A stretch of 64,000 nucleotides of DNA from Ambrosia x helenae (GCA_030844895.1 CM061227.1:112513603-112577602), one strand, 5' to 3'. Positions 34,485 to 46,440 are shown, counted from the stretch's first letter. The notes: generated by a model from the sequence alone, not told the origin. Program-made: numbers and translations.

Positions 34485-35349
34485 CCCCACCGTTTCAGAT
34501 CTGAAAACCCCGTTGCAGATCTTGGCGACCGATTGAAGGAGAAGATGATTCACCACCACAACCACCAGCCACCAACCCACCACCAACATTTGTTACCACC
34601 ACAACCGTGTTCTCCACCCACCACCAGTCACAATCGCCCCCCTAAACCCACTCACCCCAGCCACAATCATTCCCTAACATCAACCATGATTCACTCTCTA
34701 GCATCCCCGTCGGTGGCGGCAACCGGAGAAAAACACCTCCGAAGTCCAGATCCAAAAACCAAAAACAATTTACCTGTTGGAAACCCAAGAAACAACCCAT
34801 CGATTGTCGATCAAAATCAAGAAACTGGAACTATAAATACCCAAAAAAAACTGATTCAAACGAAACACTGTAAACTTTCTCTCTCTACTGATTCTCTCTC
34901 TAGAAACTGAAGGGGAGTACGAAAAGATTGAAAAGAAGGTAGATTAACATGAACCCAGCATAGGCGAAGGTAGAGTGGTGGTTGTGGGGGTGGAGGTTGG
35001 CGAGAATGGTGGTTACAGCGGTGAAGGTGGAGGTGTGTGACGGTGGTTGGTGTGGGATGGGTGTTGGTGGTGTTGGTGGCAGGTGATGGGTGATGTTGCA
35101 GGTAAGTAGGGAGAAAGAGATGTAGGAAAGAAAGGGGTATGTGTGTATATATATATATATATAAATCTTTATAAATGGGTGAAAAGACCAATTTACCCTC
35201 TACTTAACGAAAAAATTAACTGGGTTAGCACCAAAGGACAAAACATGCAAGATTTTAAAACATAAAGTACAAAACTAATCAATTTTAAAGTTAAAGGACA
35301 TGTCTTGCAATCTGATACAAACTTAAAGAACAAAACTTGTAATTCAGTC
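33930..35349. mobile_element. Mutator-like element with long terminal inverted repeats
   Basis: The ends GACTGAATTACAAG and CTTGTAATTCAGTC open inverted repeats of about 180 bp (33930-34115, 35170-35349). A 9-bp duplication TAAAAAAAT flanks the element (33921-33929, 35350-35358), the size used by Mutator-like elements. The interior has CCACC-rich sequence and a (GA)n run at 34443-34482. A frame at 34443-34910 has low-complexity product and no domain, so I do not call it a gene. No transposase is present. Confidence 0.85.
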
Positions 35350-35358
35350 TAAAAAAAT

Positions 35359-35928
35359 AGAAGGGGAATGGGGAAGACGGGGAACCATTTCCCTGGTTTG
35401 GGAGAGGGGAAATAACGTGACGCTGATATGGACAAGGGGGAGGGAAGGGGGAAGGGTTCCACAACCCATAGCCACTAGACGAATAACCATTCCTATAGAT
35501 ATCTCATTTACTAAATGCAAAAGCATATTCCAAAGCAACTACAACATTCAAGTTGTTGCATCCGTAAGTGGTTGGGTTGTCATGGATACAAGACTAGTTG
35601 TCACACCCTATCTTGTTTCCTCCACAGTACTTGGTGCAACTTGACAGTGTTAACAAGTGGTGAGGAGTTAGTCATATATGCCTTCTATTTGCTTTCAAAG
35701 TCTTTTTTTTTTTTTTTATGGATAAATTAGCATGTACATAAAAAATGCATTTCTAAACAGGTAATAAGATATGGATCTACAACAAACTTAATTCAACATA
35801 ACTAGGGAGCTCGACAGCTCGTTGATCATCCGGCTATTGAACTTTTATTTTACGAGAAATGTCGTCGTTTTCTTAGTCTAACTATTTAAATTTTCAACGA
35901 CATAGCAGTTAAAGGGATTATAAAAAAG
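35359..35928. other. Intergenic with a diverged MITE-like piece
   Basis: 35360-35470 (GGGGAACCATTTCCC, AACGTGACGCTGATATGG) resembles, inverted, the Tourist-like MITE at 43110-44190. The rest holds nothing I recognise apart from a T-run near 35703. Confidence 0.35.
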
Positions 35929-35937
35929 AAGTTAATA

Positions 35938-35991
35938 GCTAATGACCCACATACCAATTGGTTTGTGGAGAGGTGGGAAGGTTTTCCTTAG
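35938..35991 (+). repeat. SINE, 5' part (split by a copia insertion)
   Basis: This 54-bp piece starts after AAGTTAATA (35929-35937); the same 9 bp follows the A-tail at 42572-42580. The SINE continues at 42426 on the other side of the copia element. Confidence 0.6.
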
Positions 35992-36609
35992 TGTAAAAAA
36001 GTATAGATCTACTCTAATAATCTTGTTGTAAACATAACCAAAACAAGAACAATATCAACACACAAATATAGCGACAAAACCAGGTGACAAATATATTATT
36101 TACCAACCCAAAAGTACCCAGACCAAACCCTAGATCTCTAAAATTACAGAGATCTATGAAACAATACAAGGTTAGCAATCTACTGGTTATTAAGACCAGT
36201 TGATTGACTAACTAAGGAAATACAACAAATCCTTACAAGAACAAGAATACAGAAACCCTAGAAGGGTATACAAGACCAGAGGATACAAAAGAGACGAATA
36301 CAAAAAATATCTGAGCTAAACTCTGGAATGAGAGAGAAGATCCCCTTTTATAGTGCCAGATGAAGCTTCGAGAGAAACGAACAGACGTACACAATATCAG
36401 CCACACGATCAGGATCACACGGATCAACCACAATTCAACGGCCAAGATTATAAGTAAACAAACACAACTAACAAGGCTGGGCCAGAGACCAACCAAGCTG
36501 GGCCACATATAACTTTGATGGGCTGAACACAATAAGCCTGCATATTTTAAGCCCAACAACAATAATAACCTGTCTAAGCCCAAACACATTTGATTTATAC
36601 ATTTTAACA
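35992..36609 (-). repeat. Copia 3' LTR
   Basis: It runs from TGTAAAAAAG to CATTTTAACA on the plus strand and is bordered inside by a polypurine tract (minus strand TATGGGGGCG at 36610-36619). Confidence 0.95.
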
Positions 36610-36619
36610 CGCCCCCATA
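36610..36619 (-). other. Copia polypurine tract
   Basis: Minus-strand TATGGGGGCG directly precedes the 3' LTR start TGTTAAAATG. Confidence 0.7.
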
Positions 36620-36621
36620 AA

Positions 36622-37703
36622 TCAAATGCTAAACAGATTTTCCAGTCCCAATTTTTCACAAAGGATTTGATGTTGCTTTACACCTAATCCTTTTGTGAAC
36701 ACATCAGCAATTTGATTCTCAGAACTGACTTTCAAAGCCTGTATTATACCATTAGAGATTTTCTCTCTAACAAAATGAAGATCTACTTCAAAATGTTTAG
36801 TCTTATCATGAAAAACAGGGTTAGCTGCAATTGACAAAGCGGCTTTGCTATCACTATACAACTTAACAGGAAGTTTAACATGAACATTTAACTCCTTCAA
36901 CAAATTTATTAACCATATAACTTCACATGAGGCAGAGCACATTGCTCTATACTCTGCCTCTGCACTGGATCTAGAAACAGTACTCTGTTTCTTAGATTTC
37001 CAGGAAACTAAAGACTGACCCAAGAAAACACAATAGCCTGTGACTGATTTCCTGGAATCAATACACTTAGCCCAATCTGAATCAACATATGAATGTAATT
37101 CAAACTGGTCTGAAGGCTTGAACACTATTCCTTTTCCAGGAGACATTTTTAAATATCTCAATAATCTAAGAGCAACCTTCAAATGAAACTTTGAAGGTTT
37201 ATGCATGAACTGACTTAGAAACTGGACTGCATAACTTATATCAGGCCTTGTCAAAGACAAGTATATAAGTTTCCCAATCAGTTTTTGATAACCAGTAACA
37301 TTATCTAACAAATCAGACTCTTTAGAATGTTTTGCAGTAACAATAAAACTTTGTTCAATAGGAGTACTAATAGGTTTGCAACCAAGATATCCAAACTCAC
37401 TTAGTAACTCAAGACAATATTTTCTTTGGGTCAAACAGATGCTTTGTTCTGAATAAAGCACCTCTATCCCTAAGAAATATTTCAGCTTCCCCAAATCTTT
37501 GATTTGAAAATTAGATTTGAGAAGCTGTTTGACATTAGTTATCTCAACCTCATTATTTCCTGTGATAACTATGTCATCTACATAGACAAGCAAAACAATA
37601 AACTTTCCATCACAGGACTTAACAAACATAGAGTAATCACATAAGCTTTGTACAAAACCTATGCTGACTAACACATTGACTAATTTTTCATTCCATTTTC
37701 TAG
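36622..37703 (-). CDS. Copia pol, C-terminal RT and RNase H
   Basis: The frame reads RKWNEKLVNVLVSIGF from the frameshift, then the catalytic YVDD (37573-37584, LLVYVDDIVITGNN), KDLGKLKYFLGIEV, TRPDISYAVQFLSQF, and the RNase H part (SYVDSDWAKCIDSRKSVTGY, SKKQSTVSRSSAEAEYRA, TKHFEVDLHFVREK), ending at 36622. RT copies the RNA and RNase H removes it. This block is in a different frame from the upstream pol because one C is missing near 37703-37706 (QA-[P]-RKW expected). All catalytic residues I can recognise are intact. Confidence 0.9.
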
Positions 37704-40189
37704 GGCTTGTTTAAGCCCATAGAGAGACTTGACCAATTTACAAACTTTGGTCTCATCTTTGGAATTATACCCTTCTGGCAATGTCATATAGACATCTTCA
37801 GAAATAGACCCATACAAGAAGGCATTGTTTATATCAAGTTGATATAAAGGCCAACAGTTTTGAACTGCAATACTAATGACACACCTAACAGACACCATTT
37901 TGACAACTGGAGAAAAAGTTTCTCCAAAATCAAGGCCTTCCCTTTGGTTGTAACCTTTAGCAACCAATCTGGCCTTATATCTCTCAACCTCCCCATTTGA
38001 CTTATATTTCACTTTATAAATCCACTTACAACCTATAGGTTTTCTGCCTATAGGAAGATCAGTTAGAGTCCAAGTGTTGTTCCTATACAAAGCTTCCATT
38101 TCGGAATTCATAGCCTCAACCCACCTTGGGTCTTTGGCAGCTTCAGTATAGGAACTAGGCTCAACTGTTCTATTTAAAACAGATACAAACGAAAAATTTT
38201 CAGAAGTCAACTTTGAATAGTTGACAACTTTTTCAAGACCATATTTGACTTTACCTTCAATGACATAGTCATTGAAGTGTCTTGGTAGACCAGACACTCT
38301 ATCAGATCTCCTAAGATTTCCCTCAGATTGGAGTTGTTCACCATTTCCTGGACCTTCATCACGGTTTGCCATACTACAGTCCCTACAACCTGGGCTGCCA
38401 GGCTGCTGACTGCTGTCTACCCCCCCAGCAGCCCTGGGAGGAGACCCTAGTTGCAAACTAGAAGTTCTAGGATTAGACAAGTTTGGATCCCCTTCATCAT
38501 TGGGAAGATCGGGACTCTCAATCCCATTAGACTCTTGACTACTAGGTTCAACACTATCAAAGAAATTTAAGTGATTTAGAGTTTTATCAAAAATATTTAA
38601 TTCTTTGTCAACAACAAAGGATTGTTTAAAAGGAAAAATTTCCTCATAACATCTCACATCTCTAGAAAATATAACTTGTTTAGACTCTAAACACCACAAT
38701 TTATACCCTTTTTTAAAATTTGAATACCCAATCAAAACACATTTTTCAGATTTACAAGACAGTTTATCAGAATTGTTAAGGATAGTGTTGAAACACAAGC
38801 AACCAAAATTCTTAATGTGATCAAGTTTAGGGGGGAATCCATATACTAACTCATAGGGACTTTTACCTAGAAGGACTGAAGAAGGGATCCTGTTAATCAA
38901 ATAGGTTGCAGTTAGAATACAATCATCCCAAAACCTAAGAGGCAGTCCACTCTGAAACAACAAAGCTCTAGCAGTGTTTAATAAGTGCCTATGTTTCCTC
39001 TCAGCAATTCCATTTTGCTGAGGGGTATAGGCACATGAAGTTTGGTGTATAATACCTCTTGCTTTACAAAACTGTTCCATTTGTTTGTTTACAAATTCTG
39101 TTCCATTATCACTCCTAAACAGTTTTATTTTAGACTTGAACTGAGTTAATATTAACTCATAGAACACAGTTATATTTTCAAAAACATCAGTTTTACTTTT
39201 TAACATGTAACACCAAACAGACCTAGAAAAATCATCCACCACTGTAAGAAAGTACTTAAACCCTTCCCTACTAGTGACCTTATAAGGTCCCCAAACATCA
39301 AGGTGAACAAGATCACCAATGTGTTTGGACTTATGGTCACTAATGGGAAATGGAACTCTTACTTGTTTGGCTTTGTGACATATCTCACAAAGCTGAGAGT
39401 TCCTATGACCAATGTTTAAGTTCTTTCTTAAGACAGCCAGAACCTGGTCAGAGGGATGCCCCAACCTACTATGCCACAAATTGGCATCATTAATACTATT
39501 AAAACAAGACATATTAGCACTTACAGTTGTGCCAACAAAATAGAGACCATCACTTTGATTACCAGTCACCAGGACTCTCTTGGATTTGGAATCCTGGATA
39601 TAACAATGCTCTTCATCAAACAATACACTGAGTTTATTATCTCTAGACAACTTGTGAACAGATAACAGATTCACACAATAATCAGGGACTAAGAAGACAT
39701 CGTACAGGACAACACCATCAGCCAACTTGATATCTCCTATCTTAGTTACTTTGGCACTTGTCCCATTTGGATGTTTAACCTGAATATTGTATTCAGAGAC
39801 ATCAACACAATTGACCATTTCCTTTTCATTACTGGTCATGTGTTGATTTGCTCCTGAATCAGTTATCCATCCTTTACTAAGAGCATACTTGACAAAGGTA
39901 GAACAACTACTGAAGTTTTCTAACACCTTTGCCAAGTTTGAAATCTTAGTAAGACATGAAAAACCATTAATGAAAACACTTTTACCTCCTGTGTTGGAGT
40001 TTTGTGCTTCACTAACTCCTTTATCACTGATCAGATTCATAAGCTTTGATATCTGTTCAGGTGAGAAAGGAAAGACAGAAGAAGAGCTACTAGGCAAGAC
40101 AGTAGAGGTACTGGCTTGCTTAGGGTTAGACATATTACAAGACATATTAGACCTAGATACCTGTCCTCCTGGTTTCTTTTTGAATCCAG
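37704..40189 (-). CDS. Copia pol: protease, integrase and N-terminal RT
   Basis: From the frameshift the frame reads PPGFKKKPGGQVSRSN and continues about 825 residues. Domains in order: protease WITDSGANQHMTS (near 39870); pre-integrase zinc region LWHSRLGHPS with CEICHKAK; integrase core with DDE residues in HLDVWGPY, FRSDNGTEF and NGIAERKHRH; then RT WVEAMNSEMEALYRNNTW, KARLVAKGYNQREGLDF and LDINNAFLYG. Integrase inserts the element DNA into the genome. The frame ends early with LKQALENGMKN and a stop at 37680, because of the missing base near 37703. Domain content is otherwise complete. Confidence 0.93.
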
Positions 40190-41071
40190 GGGATAACCAA
40201 CCAACTCATAACATCTGTCAATGGTATGACCTAACATGTTACAGTGACTACATTTTAAGTTTGGATTAGGACCCCTATTAGTAACTTTCTTTCGTTCAAC
40301 AGTTTGATTAGTTTTAGAAAAGAAGGCAACATTCTGCCCTTTTGCTGTTGTTCCAGAACCTCTATGAGATTCTTCCCTGGAAACAATAGCAAAGGCATTT
40401 TTAATAGATGGTAATGGATCCTGCATTAACAGATTAGTTCTGACTGGTTGGTAGACATCATCTAAACCCATGAGGAATTGCATTAACTTTATTAGACTAT
40501 TGAAGTCATTAAAGTCTTTTGATGCTTGGCAAGTGCAGGAAGGCAACTGCACTGTAGCATCAAACTGCTTCCACATGGTGTTCAGTTTATGGTAGTACTC
40601 AGAAACTGAACTACCATTTTGACTCACAGAGTTAATCTTCTGATAAAGATTAAACACAACAGACCCATCCACTTTGTCATAGGTCTCTTTTAAGTCTGTC
40701 CACACTTCTGTGGCAAGCTTAGAAAAGACCTGACCAAGATACAACTCTTCACTAACAGAGTTTAACAACCAATTTAAGACCACAGAATTACATCTATCCC
40801 ATTGTTTTCCTAACACCTCATCATCAATGGGTCTAATACATGTACCATTTATAAATCCAGCTTTATTTTTTGTTTCTAAAGCAAGTTTCATAGAGTTAGA
40901 CCAGACAGAGTAATTTTCAGTTCCTTTTAACTTCATACTTATTATAGACAGACTAGAGGTATCACTTGGATGTAAGTATAATGGGTCACTTATATCCAAT
41001 TTACTGATGAGTGTGGCATCAGCACCTCCATTGTTGGCACCCCCACCGCCGGGGTTCACAACATCACCCAT
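40190..41071 (-). CDS. Copia gag
   Basis: It starts MGDVVNPGGGGANNGGAD at 41071. The copia gag pattern follows: DPLYLHPSDTSSLSIISMKL, NYSVWSNSMKLALETKNK, CNSVVLNWLLNSVSEELY, and LYQKINSVSQNGSSVSEYYH. A CCHC knuckle CSHCNMLGHTIDRC is followed by YELVGYP, where PPGFKKK is expected. One base missing from a C-run (plus-strand G-run 40189-40192) shifts the frame; the shifted frame adds an unrelated tail to 40037. Gag packages the RNA. Copia elements normally make gag and pol as one frame, so this break would prevent pol expression if real. Confidence 0.9.
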
Positions 41072-41788
41072 GACAGAACAATCAGACGATCACAGAACCA
41101 AGACAAAGACAAGATAATCAGACAAGCAGATTAGCAGGAGCTAACCAAATACACAATACACAAACAATGCAAACCTAATAGGTCGAAGCTGTGTCAGGGG
41201 TCAGATAGTGGGTTCATCACTCAAAAGGTGCCCACCCAGATCTTAACACAGGAGACCTTTACTACAATAGAACCAGAAATACACAAGAACCAAAAAACAG
41301 ACAAATACAAACAGACAAGAACCACACAAGACAGCAAGTAGTTGGCACAATACCGGTCCACCTAACCCGGTCAGTTGCCCTAGACACAACAAGAATACAA
41401 AACAGAGAAAGAACGATCTCACAATGGGGGGAACCCAAGTTAGGGTTTCGCCAACCTCACAAGCTATACCTTCACTTAGGGTATAGACTTGTGAGAGCAA
41501 TTGAAGCTATTATTACTCCAATCCAACCAGAATCAATAGTCACAGCCAACAATGGTTGACCACGTCACCACCTGCAACACAAACAGTAATACCAAACTAA
41601 TATAGGATAATAGACCAGATCTATTAAGAAGATCAGATCTAAAACTCCAAGACACAAACAAGAACCAGATCTACAACCAAGATCAGATCCTTTTATACCA
41701 GACTTTTGATGTGAGAACAAGACCTAGACAGCTCAGATATACAGCGGAAGACACCAGAATCAAAAACAAGACACCATAAGAGAGCCAA
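41072..41788 (-). other. Copia 5' leader
   Basis: About 715 bp between the primer-binding site and the gag start, with no conserved reading frame. Confidence 0.7.
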
Positions 41789-41802
41789 TGGCTCTGATAC
41801 CA
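41789..41802 (-). other. Copia primer-binding site (initiator tRNA-Met type)
   Basis: Minus-strand TGGTATCAGAGCC follows the 5' LTR end CTTTTTTACA directly. Confidence 0.9.
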
Positions 41803-42420
41803 TGTAAAAAAGTATAGATCTACTCTAATAATCTTGTTGTAAACATAACCAAAACAAGAACAATATCAACACACAAATATAGCGACAAAACCAGGTGACA
41901 AATATATTATTTACCAACCCAAAAGTACCCAGACCAAACCCTAGATCTCTAAAATTACAGAGATCTATGAAACAATACAAGGTTAGCAATCTACTGGTTA
42001 TTAAGACCAGTTGATTGACTAACTAAGGAAATACAACAAATCCTTACAAGAACAAGAATACAGAAACCCTAGAAGGGTATACAAGACCAGAGGATACAAA
42101 AGAGACGAATACAAAAAATATCTGAGCTAAACTCTGGAATGAGAGAGAAGATCCCCTTTTATAGTGCCAGATGAAGCTTCGAGAGAAACGAACAGACGTA
42201 CACAATATCAGCCACACGATCAGGATCACACGGATCAACCACAATTCAACGGCCAAGATTATAAGTAAACAAACACAACTAACAAGGCTGGGCCAGAGAC
42301 CAACCAAGCTGGGCCACATATAACTTTGATGGGCTGAACACAATAAGCCTGCATATTTTAAGCCCAACAACAATAATAACCTGTCTAAGCCCAAACACAT
42401 TTGATTTATACATTTTAACA
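41803..42420 (-). repeat. Copia 5' LTR
   Basis: 618 bp, colinear and apparently identical to 35992-36609. The minus-strand start TGTTAAAATGTATAAATC lies at 42420. Confidence 0.95.
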
Positions 42421-42425
42421 CTTAG

Positions 42426-42571
42426 GGTTTACTGCCGGGTGGTCATAGGTTCGAATCCCACTCCTTATTAGGGGGGCTAAAGGCACATTTCAGGTAGCCC
42501 GGGGATCGATCCTGCATGGGGGGTGTTGTTCTTAAGGGTGTTGCACCGTTCGGCTATTAAAAAAAAAAAAA
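42426..42571 (+). repeat. SINE, 3' part with box B and A-tail
   Basis: After the copia target duplication the SINE resumes with AGGTTCGAATCCC (box B-like, 42448-42460), and ends CGGCTATTAAAA in an A-tail, followed by AAGTTAATA. With 35938-35991 the original SINE was about 200 bp. A box A was not clear. Confidence 0.7.
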
Positions 42572-42580
42572 AAGTTAATA

Positions 42581-43106
42581 TGATTCCCTAATCAGAAAGA
42601 TTCGCTTTTGCAGTTGACTAAGGTTAAATTATTTGAAGGCTACCTTTTTTTTTTTCTATAATCATGCATATGATTAATTTTGTTAGAATTTACTTCTTTG
42701 ATTTTCATTAAAGAAATACTTCAAAATTCAAATAAAAACTATTAAGCCGAGAGGCCGACACAAGAGTTCAAGAAATCCAATGGGCCTTCTTCTAAGTTAG
42801 AAATTGGTCTTATAGTATAAAGTAAGCTAAAAAATAGTGAACCCAAGTTCCTTGGCCCATTAAAATTTCTTTCATAGCTGATATAAGTATGTAATAACTG
42901 TTTTAAAAATCAATGAAAAAAATTAGTTCTAACGATATGAAAACGAGGTGGAGGTTTTTCTTTAAAATGTTTTGGCTTTGCATTTGACATTGTTGTGTTC
43001 CCGTTATATAGCGTTATAGAACATCTGATTGAAGAAGTTGTCGGGGAAGATGACAAAAGATGTTAAACATATTGGTCAGAAAAAGTTAAATCTCTTGATT
43101 TTATTT
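42581..43106. other. Intergenic, nothing recognised
   Basis: A+T-rich, no reading frame of note and no repeat boundary found. Confidence 0.5.
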
Positions 43107-43109
43107 TTA

Positions 43110-44190
43110 GACTATTTGGTGTGGTGCATAATTCCTCCAACTTCTCTAAGTGCCACATCAGCGTTTAGGGCTGCAAACGAATCGACCGAACACGAACAAG
43201 GCATTGTTCGTGTTCGTTTGCTAAGGAACTTATGTGTTCACGAACAGTTCATGAACACTTACCGAACAAGATTTTTTGTTCGTGTTCGTTTGATAAGAAT
43301 ACACCCGTGTTTGTGTTCGTTTGTTAATTTTGTTCATGAACGCACACGAACATAAACGAACGCTAATGAACACAAACAAGTGTTCATGAACATAAATGAA
43401 CACAAAGAGTTTGTTCATGAACGAAAACAAACACAAACGCACATATATTAATTTTCGAATAAGATTAATTTCACCTATTGAAAAATTAAGTAGAATACCC
43501 AAAATATAACCTAACTATACAAACATAGTAAGTACTTAATATAATATTAGTAACATAATAAAGTAGTGTCTAAAAAAAACTAAACTCTCATCCTAAACTT
43601 TGAAGTCTTCATTTACTTAAACTTGAAGTTTCATATACTTACCACACATACATTATTTATTTATTTATTTTGGTAAAATAAATAAACATTAAAGAATATA
43701 AAATAAAATTATAAAAATTATAAACTCTATTAAACTATCGAACACAAACGAACATGTTACCGAACGTTCACGAACATAAACGAACGAACGCGACCTCTGT
43801 TCATGTTCGTTCGTTTAACTAAACGAACGAAAATTTTTGTTCGTGTTCGTTCATTTAATAAATGAACGAACACAAACGAACTTCCCGCTGAACGGTTCAT
43901 GAACTGTTCGCTGAAAGTTCAGTTCGTTTGCAACCCTATCAGCGTTACATCATTTCCCCCATTTTCTCCCCCAAAGTTTGGAAATGGTTTCCCCCGATTC
44001 CCCCATTCCCCCTTCATTTTTTATTCTTTTTGTGTGGGTTAACATTTTGTGTGGACCAATAGGATTGCTCGGGACATAGGGGGAATAATCCCCGTTTTCA
44101 CCGAAAAAAACGGGAGGGGCGGTGTTCCCTCAAGTCCCCGATGCCAAATCACCTCCCCGTTGCTTTTCCTCGTGCCCACACCAAATAGTC
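43110..44190. mobile_element. Tourist-like MITE with a nested hAT MITE
   Basis: The ends GACTATTTGGTGTGG and CACACCAAATAGTC are inverted and flanked by TTA (43107-43109, 44191-44193), the Harbinger/Tourist target size. Without the hAT insertion at 43166-43938 and its duplicated 8 bp it would be about 300 bp. The right part has runs of CCCCC typical of this copy (CATTTCCCCCATTTTCTCCC). Confidence 0.75.
43166..43938. mobile_element. hAT-type MITE built of GTTCGTG arrays
   Basis: The ends TAGGGCTGCAAACG and CGTTTGCAACCCTA are inverted; the 8-bp duplication TCAGCGTT flanks it (43158-43165, 43939-43946). Both subterminal regions are arrays of TGTTCGTGTTCGTTT-like motifs in both orientations, and the centre is A+T-rich. 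It is structurally parallel to the MITE at 29903-30598. Confidence 0.9.
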
Positions 44191-44362
44191 TTATAGAGCG
44201 TGTTTACCATTTGAGCCAATCGTAATTCTTTAAAATTGTTTATACCATGTAAGAGTATGCAAAACATTTTGCTTTCCACTAGCCATTATTTTCTTTTTTG
44301 TGATTTTTTTGTTAACAATATATTCAAAGTTGGATTATATATCCAACTAGAAGTGTTACTGG

Positions 44363-45228
44363 CAGGGCCGGCTATGGCATGGGGCGATGCGGGCGACGGC
44401 CCCAGGCCCGATCTTCCCGAGGGTCCGAAGGTATTTTTTTTAAACTGTATTATTACATATACATATATAATAAGTATAAAGAAAATATAAGGAAAATAAT
44501 TGTAGCCTAGATGGTAGTGCGCTTCCCTACAAACCGGACGTCTAGGATTCAATTCCCACTCTGTTTTGTTATTTTTAGTTTCAATTTTTTTCCAGTGAAT
44601 TAATAATATTAACAAGGGCCCATAGCCCCATAATGGTATTTTCTTTTTACCCTATCTCAAAATCCTTGTACATACTTCATCTTATGTTTAAATATGTACC
44701 TATAATATATTCTAGATGTAATGAATAAATTATACTAAATAAGTGATATTCCTCTACGACACAGACTATATGTCTCGACTCTTTAATGGCCATTTCAAAA
44801 AAAAAAAAAAATTACGTGAAAGGTTGGTCTAAATATTACTAGGTTTTATATGCCTGTATGACACGGTTGTTTTGAAATTTGGTTTGAACGGAAAGGAGAA
44901 ATTTTGAGATAAACATGGGAAACATATAAAAAGTTTTCCTCTCCTAAATACCAATTCGGACTATTGAAAACGACATATGAGATACTATAGATTATGAAGA
45001 CTTGATCGAAAGCTTTGCTTCCAAAGACGCTCGATAGGCAAAATTCGCTTAAGTAGGTAAATTTAGATCATTTTGGTACCATATTTTTGTTTTGGTGATT
45101 GTTATAACAACATTGTCATATTTTGCATTTTTTTTATATATGATGATTGGGTTTAATTTATATGGACCTAATTTATTTTTAGTGGCCCCGGGCCCAAAAC
45201 ATTTTGACATTTTTCGGAGACGGCCCTG
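44363..45228. mobile_element. Non-autonomous hAT element with CAGGGCCGG ends
   Basis: CAGGGCCGGCTATGG at the left and CGGAGACGGCCCTG at the right are inverted ends; the 8-bp duplication GTTACTGG flanks them (44355-44362, 45229-45236). No transposase is visible. A tRNA-like segment lies inside. Confidence 0.88.
44501..44570 (+). repeat. tRNA-like segment inside the hAT element
   Basis: TGTAGCCTAGATGG (box A-like) and GGATTCAATTCCC (box B-like, 44546-44558) are at pol III promoter spacing and are followed by T-rich sequence. It is probably a SINE head; a complete tRNA cloverleaf is not evident. Confidence 0.5.
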
Positions 45229-45714
45229 GTTACTGGCCTTCACTCGTTAGACCGATTATAACAAAACATATGATGTCATAAACAGTTTAACTATGTATAA
45301 TATATATAAAAAAAGTATTACTTTAGTTTAGAGATACAACTAGATTATAAAATTAAAAAAATGTACATATTGTGTTTGGTAACTAAATATTTAATTTCGC
45401 TAACAAAAAAATTACTAGATTAAAGGTTTAAATTACCTCACTAACTCCAAAACGATTATAAATAATTATTCTAAAAAAAAAATTGTTGTAACTGCTCACT
45501 CACCCGAACTGTTCGGTTCAAAGTCCGGTTAAGCACGAAATTGAACAGACTGAAGAGTCTGGTTTTCGGTTCGACCACCTGTTTTGATCATCATATTAAA
45601 AAGTTTTTTTTAATAAATTGAGTTGAACAAACCTATAAAAAATATGATTTATAATAGTTTATGTTCTTGTGTAACATCATTTCATATGTTTTCTTGTAAG
45701 ATAATAATAATAGT

Positions 45715-46440
45715 GAATTAGTTGATTGTATTCCATTCAATAGGGTTACAATATATAAAGCTAAACCGGGCCCGTGGGCTCTATACTAAAACCCTAAATA
45801 ATATATTCTAATACTCCCCCACAGTCAGAGCGGTAGAGCATCGGACACTCAGACTGGAAAACAATAAGCACAAAAAAAAAACATAAAGGACATAACAATA
45901 AAAAAAGACTTGTCTCGATCTCGGTTGTTGACTTGTTAGTCCAAAATTCTGCAATCTTCTTGACTTTGCCAAAAAATTATCCATACTCTTCAATACTTGA
46001 CTTTAGTTCAGTCCACGACTTCCTCTTGTTTGGTTTTGTTTCTTTAGTTCCCATAATGATAAACACGATCCGCTAGATTCCACTCCTAATAAAGTGGCAG
46101 TTCCATGTTTGTCAGCCATGACAATTTAAAAGAGACCGGTGGAAAGAAAGAGATAAGAAGCAATCAGGAAAGAAAAAGATATAATAAGAAAATAGACACC
46201 CAACGACCCTAGTCGTAACGGTGTGTCAACACTGGGAGGTGGAGAAATTCCCGCACGATTTTGCGAGAAACATATATGTATTCAGTTTGGTACAGCGACA
46301 CTTGGTATATTTTACGATATCAAAAAATAGCGAAACTGACTTAATTATATTGCAACAGAAAGCGACTGAATTGTCCAGTTCGATCAATTGCACTCAGTCT
46401 TAAGCCACCAAATCGAACTAGAAGAGGGTCTGATTCCCGC
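45715..46440 (-). mobile_element. Possible remnant of a copia element 3' end
   Basis: Minus-strand CTGTGGGGGAGTATTAG near 45813-45829 looks like a polypurine tract next to an LTR start, similar in style to 62138-62149. The sequence up to about 46440 has no intact frame. The LTR end and partner were not found. Confidence 0.35.

Larger units (their letters stand above)
35992..42420 (-). mobile_element. Ty1/copia retrotransposon with matching LTRs
   Basis: LTRs at 35992-36609 and 41803-42420 are both 618 bp and I found no difference reading them side by side. The target duplication is CTTAG (35987-35991, 42421-42425). Gag, protease, integrase, RT and RNase H are all present on the minus strand in copia order, interrupted by two one-base frameshifts. 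The insertion is very recent. Confidence 0.95.

Noticed and set aside
34443..34910. 155-codon open frame in the Mutator-like element
   Set aside because: Its product starts with an Arg-Glu repeat from a (GA)n tract and continues in low-complexity His/Pro sequence. No domain or conserved start is visible.
36233..36625. Open frame inside the copia LTR (also at 42044-42421)
   Set aside because: It is present in both LTRs only because they are identical repeats; no coding features.
41243..41500. 85-codon minus-strand open frame in the copia leader
   Set aside because: It lies between primer-binding site and gag, is hydrophobic by composition, and has no counterpart in copia elements.
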